Assembly (NCBI GenBank): GCA_001972305.1
Contig: BDDD01002037.1
Span: 62,001 to 126,000 of the forward strand
Length of the DNA stretch: 64,000 nt
Reading direction: 5' to 3'
From: Cephalotus follicularis
Taxonomy: Eukaryota > Streptophyta > Magnoliopsida > Oxalidales > Cephalotaceae
Positions within the stretch are counted from its first letter, which is position 1; each line of letters opens with the position of its first letter. A program made the position numbers and the translations under genes. A model generated the notes under the pieces. The model did no database searches, had not been told where the DNA came from, and saw only the letters and a program-made list of their open reading frames with translations. This document shows positions 55,327-64,000 of this stretch, one piece after another.

Positions 55327-56859
55327 CTAAAACAAGTGCGGGTAGCATTCTCGGATATCCTCCTCACGCTCCCAAGTTGCTTCATCCGGCCGATGAAATT
55401 GCCACTGAACTTTTACCATCGGAATGGACCGGTTCCTCAATACTTGTGTCTTCCAATCCAAGATTCTCACGGGCGACTCCTCGCAGGAAAGATCGTCCCT
55501 CACCGCAACCGAGTCATAGTCCAAGACTTGTGATGGATCTCGGATATAACCTCGTAGCATCGATACATGGAAGACATCATGTACACTCGATAAGGTAGGA
55601 GGCAAGGCTAGCTGATAAGCTACCTCCCCAACCCTCTCTAGGATCTCAAAAGGACCAATACAGCGTGGCGCTAGCTTGCCCTTCTTCCCGAATCTTTGTA
55701 CACGTTTCCACGGAGATACTTTCAAAAACACGTGATCTCCCACATTGAAGGTTAAAGGCCTTCTCTTCACACTGCCAGCATAGCTCTTCTGCCGACTCTG
55801 TGCTGCTAGCAACTTCTCTCTGATGAACTTGACTTTCTCTGAAGTCTCCTCCACCAAATCTGACCCTAGCAATGGTCGTTCACCAACCTCGTCCCAGCAG
55901 ATGGGTGACCTACACTTCCTCCCATATAGTGCCTCGTATGGGGCCATACCAATACTCGAGTGATCGCTGTTATTATAGGAAAACTCTATCAGAGGGATAT
56001 GGTCTTCCCAGGTTTGACCAAAATCGATTACACAAGCCTGAAGCATATCCTCCAAGGTTTGGATGGTATGCTCCGACTGTTCGTCTGTTTGAGGGTGGAA
56101 AGCAGTACTGAGATTCAATCTTGTTCCGAAGGCTGTCTGGAATCTCTTCCAGAAGTTGGAAGTGAAGATCGAATCCTTATCACAAACGATGCTCACCGGG
56201 ACACCGTGCAGTCTCATAATCTCCTTCACATACAATCGAGCCAACTTGCTCGCAGAATCAGTGATATGTGTGGGCAAGAAGTGTGCTGATTTGGTGAGTC
56301 TATCAACAATAACCCACACAACATTATGACGATGCCTAGTCAGTGGAAATCTAGAAACAAAGCCCATCGTAACGTGTTCCCATTTCCACTCCGCCACTGG
56401 TAATGACTGTAACAGTCCCGCAGGTCTCTGGTGTTCGTCCTTGACCCTCTGGCAAGTCAAACACTTCGCGACATATTCTGCAATTTCGCGTTTCATGCCG
56501 GGCCACTAGTAAGTTTTCTTCATATCTTGGTACATCTTTGTGCTACCAGGATGAATACTGTACAGAGATTTATGAGCCCCGCGGAGTAACTCATCCTTCA
56601 GTCTCAGTTGATTCAGAAGACACACACGTCCCCGATATCTCAGTATACCATCATCATGTACTAAAAAATCGGATTCTGAATCCAGGTTCTTTTGAATCCG
56701 CTGTAACTCCTGATCATGTGGTTGTGCATCCCTGATGTGATCCAGTAACACAGGTTGTACTCTCATGTCGGCCGGAAAGATCCCTGGTGACTGATTAAAC
56801 GGAGACCACTCTTGGAAGTCTTCTAACATCTTCCATTGCGACACCATTTGCACTAGCAA
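55327..56859 (-). pseudogene. pol: Gypsy E integrase with mutated catalytic Asp
   Basis: From 56859: linker with the His half of the HHCC finger (IHPGSTKMYQDMKKTY), a TAG at 56506-56508 replacing a Trp, then MKREIAEYVAKCLTCQRVK. The core normally begins with Met-Asp-Phe-Val; here it reads VTMGFVSRFPLT, so the first DDE Asp is Gly. The second Asp (VCDKDSIFTSNFW) and the Glu (QSEHTIQTLEDML) remain. Then YNNSDHSSIGMAPYEALYGR, AAQSRQKSYAG, VGDHVFLKVSPWK, KGKLAPRCIGPFEILERVGE and the chromodomain-like end VKVQWQFHRPDEATWEREED with YPHLF. Long open frame of 389 residues after the TAG, but integration activity is not expected. Confidence 0.9.
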
Positions 56860-58515
56860 GCATAGCCTTGCGGCTCAAGGCATCACCGACTACATTCGCT
56901 TTCCCCAGGTGGTACTGAACACTGCAATCATAATCATTGAAGAATTTTACCCACCTGTACTGTCTCATGTTCAGTGTGTCCTGACAAAATAGGTACCTCA
57001 AACTCTTATGATCGGTAAAGATCTCAAACTGCATCCCATAAAGATAGTGTCTCCACTTCTGAAGGGTGAAGATGATAGCTGCAAGTTCAAGGTCATGAGT
57101 CGGGTAGTTTTCTTCATACGGCTTCAACTTCCTGGAAGCATAAGAAATCACCTTTCCTCGCTACATCAGTACGCAGCCCAAGCCCTTACCCGATGCATCA
57201 CTATACACTACAAAGCCCTCATTACCCTCAGGTAATGCCAAGATAGGAGCGGAAACCAACCGATCCTTCAGTTCACGGAAACTAGCTTTGCAATCATCAT
57301 TCCAAACAAACATGGTCTTCTTCTACGTCAATCTAGTCAAGGGCTTAGCTATTCTCCAGAAGTTCTGGATAAACCTTCTGTAATAACCCGCCAAGCCAAG
57401 AAAACTGCGTACCTCCGTCAAATTCTTTGGCTGTGGCCAATCTCGTACCACCTCTGTCTTTGACGGATCCACCTCCAAACCTTCCCCAGATACAATGTGA
57501 CCAAGAAAGATCACACGGTCAAGCCAAAATTCACACTTACTGAATTTGGCATACAGCTGGAGCTCTCGGAGAATCTGCAGAGCCAACCTCAGGTGGTAAG
57601 CATGCTCTTCATCACTCCTTGAGTATACTAGTACGTCGTCAAGAAACACAATGACGAACGGGTCCAGGTACGGTCGAAACACATCTTTCATCAAAGACAT
57701 GAACGCAACTGGTGCATTGGTGACACCAAAAGGCATCACTAGGAACTCGTAGTGACCGTATCTTGTTTGGAAGGTAGTCTTCTCAATATCTCCCTCCCTC
57801 ACCCTCAACTGGTGATATCCCGATCTCAAATCAAGGTTCGAGAATACTCACGCCCCTTGCAACTGGTCGAACAAATCCTTGATGTGAGGTCAAGGATACT
57901 TGTTCTTGATGGTTGCCTTGTTCAACATTCTGTAATCGATGCAGAGCCTCATCGACCCATCCTTCTTCTTGACAAAAAGTACAGGTGCACCCCACGGTGA
58001 AACACTAGGTCGAATGAGACCCTTATCGATCACGTCCTGTAACTGCAATTTCAGCTCTCTCAATTCTGCAGGAGCCATTCTATACGGTACTTTAGAAATA
58101 GGAGCTGTACCTGGTATAAGATCGATGACAAACTCCATATTCCTTCTCGGTGGCAAAGATCCCAAGTCATCCAGAAATACATCTGGAAAGTCACATACCA
58201 CTGGGATCTCTTCCAGGCTCAAGCCCTTCTCCTTCCTTCGATCAATTACATAAGCAAGATACCCTTCACATCCTTTCTCGAGATACTTCGATGCACGGAT
58301 GAAGGATACAATCGGTGTGGAAAACCCCTTGTCTCCCTTAAACTGGAAAGTAGTACCACCAGGCAGACAAAAATCAACCGTCTTGCTGTAGCAGTCCATG
58401 TAAGCATGATGTGCTGACAGCCAATCCATTCCCAAAATAACATCAAAATCGCGGATAGGCAAACTATCAAATCCACATACAAGGAAACGCTTGCCATAGA
58501 CATATCGCAACCCCT
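56795..58515 (-). pseudogene. pol: Gypsy E protease end, RT and RNase H
   Basis: From about 58510: [20 protein letters not shown] (protease second block), [36 protein letters not shown]. Two TGA codons follow near 57891 and 57847. RT continues with [33 protein letters not shown], the intact FLDDVLVYS box, [20 protein letters not shown] and [18 protein letters not shown] near 57322 and near 57163 interrupt the RT-RNase H connection. RNase H keeps [40 protein letters not shown] and [12 protein letters not shown] frameshift near 56850 leads into the integrase linker. Confidence 0.9.
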
Positions 58516-59890
58516 ATATACAGTATCTGTATACATGGAAACTCCGGCAGGTGTGCTCACATCCAAGGTATATGGCATACAGTCTGGTGTTACATCCAAA
58601 CATGATGCAAAATGTGATGACATGAAAGAATGTGATGCTCCAGGGTCCATTAATACTCTAGCAGCAAAACCATAAATATACAGTGTACCTCCAACTACCG
58701 AGGTAGACTCCGGAACCTCTGTCTGTGAAAGGGTAAAAACTCTACCTTTCGCAATGCCCTTGCCGGTGTCCCTTCGCTGTGAAGGCCCCGCTGTGGCCCC
58801 ACTGCTACTCGCTGGTCCAGTAGGTGCTATAGCCTGACTCTTCGGGCAATCTCTCACTGAATGGCCAGATGCCCCACACCTCAAACACAGTCCATTCATC
58901 CTCCAGCAATCCTTCTGTAAGTGGCCCTTATGACCACAGTGATAACAACCTCCAGTTCCTGCATTACTCCCCTGACTAGGAGTACCCTGTGTGGCAGTCT
59001 GTCCAGATCTGTTCTTCGATTATTTATTCGGACAACCGCTGCCTTGCCATTTTGAAGAAGCTGGTGTTGTTGGGCTCTGTTTATTTTGTTGTGCTCTGGC
59101 CCTCTCTACTCGGTCCTCAATGGATATGCTCTCCAGCAGCCTCGCCTTTTGAGCGACCTCTGAAAAGGTACCCAGCTCCATAGCCATAATCCTCGACCGA
59201 AGATCCGGTCGCAAACCCTTCAGAAATCTCCGTATCTTTTTCACGTCATCGGCTACCAGATAAGGTGAATGTGTTGCTAGCTCCACAAACATGGCCTGGT
59301 ATTCCGCCACAGTCATCTCCCCTTGACGTAACTCAAGAAGCTCTGTCTCCCTCCGTTCTTGCTCGGTTCGGGGTACATAGGAATCGAGGAACCCTATCTG
59401 GAATCTCTCCCATGTACCATCGAGTCCAACTGATTCCCACTTCGCTTTGACCATCTCCCACCAGTGAGTGGCCTCTCCCCATAGATGGTACACAGCAAAC
59501 TTCAGCTTCTGAGTATCGGTACAGTCCATCACTTCAAAAATCTTCTCCAAGCATTGAAGCCATCTTTCAGCAATCATAGCATCAAGCTCTCCCTGGAAGC
59601 TGGGTGGATTCTGTCTCATAAACCTTTCGATGTCCCTTCCAAAACTGACTACTATCCTCTCTCGGGCAGTGATCGGGAGCTCTATGTTGCGGCCGAGCTT
59701 GCGCGTAGTACTGGCGAATCTCCTCCGCATTAGTCATGTTAAAGGACATCTATTGCTGGAAGTAATCCGTAATCCGGGTCATCGGGTCCCTATCATCTTG
59801 GGGGACATTCACTCCTTTCTGCAAATTCGCTTCCTCAGGGGCATTGGCTACAAGAGCTCTAGCCCTACCACGTGTTCTCCTTCGATCCAT
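58246..59890 (-). pseudogene. gag-pol: Gypsy E gag and protease start
   Basis: ATG at 59888-59890 opens MDRRRTRGRARALVANAPEE. A stop near 59750 and a frameshift near 59700 lead to the capsid frame (59730-59023): FQGELDAMIAERWLQCLEKI, VYHLWGEATHWWEMVKAKWE, SYVPRTEQERRETELLELRQ, GEMTVAEYQAMF and RRFLKGLRPDLRSRI. A TAA at 59020-59022 interrupts, then the same frame has two zinc knuckles (CYHCGHKGHLQKDC and CLRCGASGHSVRDC) and the protease start, where RVLMDPGASHSF carries the active-site Asp with Pro in place of Ser/Thr. A one-base insertion in a G run near 58512 shifts the frame into the rest of pol. Confidence 0.9.
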
Positions 59891-59985
59891 TTGTTCCTAT
59901 AAGAAGGATGGCGATTAGTCACGACTTTAGGAAACAATTTATTGATTGCCAAGGAAAGTATCTTAGCTAAGCATATATGGAATAT

Positions 59986-59997
59986 GCTCTGATACCA
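59986..59997 (-). other. Primer binding site of gypsy E
   Basis: Minus strand reads TGGTATCAGAGC, four bases inside the 5' LTR boundary. Confidence 0.85.
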
Positions 59998-60001
59998 CTG
60001 T

Positions 60002-62534
60002 TGTCACACCCCGTTTTCCCATAGAGACAACATATAAAGCGGTAAGGCAATCAACACAAAATATAATCCAGCTCATGCAAATTTACCAATAAATAAATTT
60101 CTCAATAGCAGAAGCAATCATGTAAAAGCTGAATTTAAACATACATCACGCATCCCATACTACGTGATGCCCAACAAGTTTATATATAAACCCACATCAT
60201 TGTCGATCGCCCAAAACAGAGCGTGATAATACAGTACGAGATAAATAAATCAAGGTGACAATAATACGGTTTACATAGCCATTGTTCATTCAGTACATAA
60301 AACAAAAGGAATAACTTAGTCTTCTCCTTAACTCTCCTTGTGTGCTCCATATCAAAACCCACTCCATCAATCTGTTACAGTAGGGGGTTAGGCTTTGCCT
60401 CACTCGGCTAAGTAGAAAAGTTTATGTATACAGTTCAAGGTCAAGGTAATGCATATCATGAATGAATGCATAGTGATGCAGTATGACATGTAATTTTCAC
60501 AATAATTATATCTCTGTATGTACATATAAAAATATGTGCATGTTCACAGTATAACCTCATAAGTTATATCAACACAAGCAGTAAATATGTCCCAAAAGGA
60601 ACCAGACAAACCAGTCGTCATAACCGTCGCCGCCTCCTGGCCCCAACGTCATGCACTCTTACCCTATCCCCGTTTGCAAATACTTTTGGAGCAAGTCCTC
60701 CGTATGTTGCTTAGCACGGCGGCTAAACCAACAGCAAGTTACTAGCATAGCGGCTGAGTAATCAACAGGTACAAGCATTGCACAGTACAAGTCAAGCAAT
60801 AAAATATAATTACTTGATCAAATATATTTGTTTAAAATATATTACTCCGTTCACAAGTTGTGATAAGTTATAAAACTTAGAACCATACATTTGATTGTGT
60901 AATCAATTCTTTAAAACATTTCTCCGTCTTTGGAATTACTTCCCCAGTTATTTCGAAAATATATAAAATCATAAGTTGACTAATATATATTTTCGCAAGA
61001 TAATGATTTTAGTAATCATGCAAGTTTTCCAAGATGGTTAATACATTTTTGAAATCAACCATAATGCAATCCACAGTACAGTAGCAGTTCAATGCAGGAC
61101 AAACATTTGCTCAGAATGTAGCTAGGGTTATTGGTAATTAACCTAGGCCTATCACCTTCCCTAAAGGTTCAGTTTCTGTTATAACAGTCGGCTGTTTTTC
61201 CATAACAGTCGGCTGGATCCTTGAGTCACTCGACTGTTCTTCCCTAACAGTCGACTTGTTCATCACGAGCATTCGGCAGTCAGCTGTCTTCCTTCGACAG
61301 TTGACTGTACTGGGTAAAAATGCATGGACAGTCGACTGTTCTTACATGACAGTCGACTGGATGTTCAAGTAGTCGACTGTTTCAATTAAACAGTCAGATG
61401 TTCTGGGTTGGACAGTAACAATAACTCACTGCTAATTCAATTTAATCAAGCAATTGCAACTTATTCGCACGTATTCAAACCTCAGAATATCACCAGTAAT
61501 CATATCCTGGCCTAAAACATAACTCAATTCATGCATTATTCTCCTTTTCATCATAATTCAAATGACATCCAAACATGGCATTGCATGAAAACCAACCAAA
61601 ACTCCATCCAAAACTCAGTGCACATGTCAGGTTATTTATCAACATTAACCACAACATTAACACAGAAATCCACAGCCAAACAACCATACCGTTCATTTAT
61701 AATATCATTCCTCTTAAACTCAAAATGCATGCATAAATTTCTCTGCTATTTCCCCTACCTTTGATTTCAAGTTAGAAATCAAAAGTCCACCTCTTAGTGT
61801 CTCCTTTACAGTGTCTTTGAGTCTCCCAGTAGCTCCAAGGATAGTCCAGTAGGTTCCAACCGAGCTCCAAGCTTGACAATGAGGAATCCTCTCAATTCTC
61901 ACTATTTCCTCTCTCAATTTCTCACTCTCAATATCTCTGGTTCTTTGGTCTTTCAGTATCTGCACAAGAGCAGTGAGGGGAGATGTTTTATGCAGACTTC
62001 TCTCCCTCAACTCGTTTTGCATGGCACTAAGAGCCATTCTCTCCCATTAACACTTGTATGCACACACACTTGCCATTATTTCTCTTCCCCTCTGTCCTTG
62101 CAGGTCCTGGCATGGTGGTGCATGGTCAACACATTTAATTTATCATCTGATGGCGCCTGCAAGATGCCTTATCAGTGGCTGCATGTCATTTCATCACATG
62201 CAGATAAAACAAGGCATGATCAATTCGGTTGCCTTTCCCTGGCAATTGGCTGTTCGCCTGGTAGTCTGTTGCCAAGTGTCACAACAGTTGGCCAGTCGAC
62301 TGGTTCATCCCACCAGTCGACTGCTTCCACTCGCAGTTAGCCAGTCGGCTGGTCTTCTATGCCAGTCGACTGCCTCCAGTGAACTTACCAAGTAATCATG
62401 CTTCTAAGTATATAATTGACTTAATATCGACATCAACATCATCAAACTCGGAGAAAACCATCATTTTATTAATTCCATAATTAAAGTAAATTTACATTGT
62501 GAAATTACAATACGTGAAAATTTCGGGCGTTACA
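60002..62534 (-). mobile_element. Gypsy E 5' LTR
   Basis: 2533 bases; plus strand TGTCACACCCCG ... TTTCGGGCGTTACA. Same order of features as the 3' LTR, with motif clusters at 61190-61410 and 62222-62375. Open frames inside are shared by both LTRs only because the sequence is duplicated. Confidence 0.9.
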
Positions 62535-64000
62535 AAAACAAAGCTACCTATCTATTGGGGCATTAAGGTAGGTTATTATCACTTTGCAACTGAGTGCTCA
62601 TCCGTAAGAGCTTCTATGTAACATCGTTCATTTGTCTGTAACAAAATCAAATGCAGAAGATATTGAGCCATACATTTTAAAGAAGGTACATGTTGAGAGG
62701 GGGAGGGTAGGGACAAAATGATTGGTTGACCATCCAAAACACACACTCAAATCTATAAAAAAAATGAACAGTAAAATATAATGGTGGAAGGACAACTAAC
62801 CCATTGTAGAAATCCATTTCAAACAATAAGGAAGATGTAAGTTTGGGGTCCATCCTCAACTCCTAAGGTACCCACAATAAACAAAAAAAAGAAAAGAGCC
62901 TCAGAAATGTGGATAATCTTCTGTGGGAATACCTAGCAATAGAGAAGCAATAATCCCAAGATATGATCAAAACGCCGAATTGAAAAGTTTCCAAAAATAT
63001 GAAAACTATCTATACAAACAAGAAATTTAAACTACTCATCTGACCTACTTATACCAATTCAATCGAAGTGATTTTTGGAAAACATAAACTAGACATGTAA
63101 AAACATAATATATCTCAAAATCACTCTAATCCGATGGTTAGATAACAAAATATAGCAAAGGAAACAAAATGCAGCAAATCTGCTACAACAGAAATTTTGG
63201 TTTGACCTGGCAGCAAAGATTAATTTATTTGGTAATGATCCACTCATCCAATCGAACCAAAATTTTTAGTGTATTAACTAGACTCATGGGAGACTAACAT
63301 AAAAAAATTTCAGCTCAAAAAATTGGTAAAAACTGAATATATGATGAAAAAAAAAATTGAAAAGTTGCTGGAAAATTATGAACGAAAATTACAAACCAGA
63401 AAGTTTAGATCATAAACTTGGCATTGGTCGTCATATGGAATGGACTTCAAATTTGGCACAATATAATTAGACATATAAAAGTATATAATACCAAAAAATT
63501 AAAGCAAGCGAATTGTGAAATCATAAGTTACGATAGTTTGAAAAAGACCAAAATCATACTATGCTTCGTTGTTGTTATTTGGACACGTGATAAAAAAAGA
63601 GTTTAATTCTTTATTTATTGAAATGAATTTAGTAATAACTGAGATCCAGTTGGATGAGGATAAACCCTTACCAAACAGGAATCATATAAATTCTGCATTC
63701 ACCAATTCAAAGTACAAAAAATCAACTATCCATCTTTGGCTTGTCTAATTTATTCCAAGGAGATTAGACCCAAACACAAAAGAAATAGGGGGTGAGAATG
63801 GTTACTGGGTCACAGCAATTGATAGGAAGTAGACGATCGAGTCCTGGATCCGCTGCACTCAAGGCCTATTTTGAGGCGTTACCAGATCTCCATCTTGTTT
63901 GCTGTTGCCGTTTTTAGGCGTTACCTGGTTTGAGGGCGATCGGGAGAGAGTTTTTGGAGGAGTTTGAGGAGTTAGAGAGAGCTGAGTTTGGGGAGAGAAA
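62535..64000. other. AT-rich flank right of gypsy E, nothing recognised
   Basis: Before E inserted this continued the 51.5-52.7 kb flank, so upstream exons of the transporter might be expected here on the minus strand. I searched by eye for MFS motifs and found none. 63100-63600 is AT-rich with short unrecognised frames. 63800-64000 becomes more GC-rich, with 'gaggcgttacc' and 'taggcgttacc' repeated and a GA-rich tail, perhaps the edge of another element or a gene leader. Confidence 0.5.

Larger units (their letters stand above)
52737..62534 (-). mobile_element. Gypsy E element with both LTRs
   Basis: 3' LTR 52737-55284, internal region 55285-60001, 5' LTR 60002-62534. Gene order in its sense is gag, protease, RT, RNase H, integrase (Ty3/gypsy; integrase end of Tekay/Del type). 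Over the first roughly 285 aligned bases the two LTRs differ at about a dozen positions, so insertion is not recent. The left tip is altered (TGGTACAACCCG versus TGTCACACCCCG) and no clean target duplication is visible (flanks '...ttacag' and 'aaaac'). Confidence 0.9.

Noticed and set aside
55128..55598. 156-residue plus-strand ORF
   Set aside because: Spans the E LTR end and the antisense of the integrase C-terminus; a shadow frame.
62677..62859. 60-residue minus-strand ORF as an upstream exon of the transporter
   Set aside because: No MFS motif, and its ends do not look like splice sites.

Overview
This window looks like plant (angiosperm, probably eudicot) nuclear heterochromatin. Almost every base can be assigned to a transposable element: Ty3/gypsy elements of the Tekay/Del-like chromovirus type, one Ty1/copia Sirevirus-type element, a CACTA DNA transposon and several solo LTRs. 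I see no bacterial, organellar or phage features. The only sign of an ordinary host gene is a broken minus-strand sugar-transporter remnant at 51502-52521, whose best-remembered relatives are plant plastidic glucose transporters. The species cannot be named from sequence alone.

Layout. (1) 1-5167: minisatellite, then the plus-strand non-autonomous family 'A' (gag remnant, a 2.8-kb LTR at 1596-4387, a second gag remnant). (2) 5168-6625: left half of a family 'B' LTR inserted in the second A gag. (3) 6626-~14208: a minus-strand Sirevirus-like copia element inserted in that B LTR, with 3' LTR, an intact extra ORF, pol and truncated gag; its 5' LTR is gone. (4) ~14209-16192: truncated gypsy LTR 'F' abutting an integrase fragment of gypsy 'C1' (16193-~16990), followed by the C1 3' LTR from 17086. 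(5) 18511-40035: a CACTA transposon sits inside the C1 LTR (TSD TTC). It carries a gypsy B element (20438-29857, TSD TCGAT), itself interrupted in integrase by a 2.98-kb solo LTR (23638-26616, TSD GCAGC). It also carries a complete minus-strand A element (30211-38008, TSD CCCTT), whose 5' LTR holds another solo LTR (36017-37144, TSD ATAGA). (6) 40294-48137: gypsy C2, inserted into the LTR of its own relative C1, with a 2.66-kb insertion in its 5' LTR. (7) 48138-50442: LTR 'D'. (8) 50443-52736: AT-rich flank with the transporter pseudogene. (9) 52737-62534: gypsy 'E' on the minus strand with both LTRs. (10) 62535-64000: AT-rich flank with nothing recognisable.

No element looks autonomous. The gypsy polyproteins carry stops, frameshifts and catalytic-site substitutions. 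The copia pol is nearly intact (a few stops) but lacks its 5' LTR and the start of gag. Family A keeps only LTRs, PBS, PPT and a gag remnant, so it would depend on proteins made elsewhere (TR-GAG-like).

The most unusual signal is in non-coding DNA. Dense arrays of short palindromes with a GTCGAC core lie in LTRs and spacers. One form (AAAGCGTCGACGCTTT) is shared by the copia element and gypsy C and F. The other (CAGTCGACTG or CAGTCGGCTG) is shared by gypsy B, E and an E-like solo LTR.
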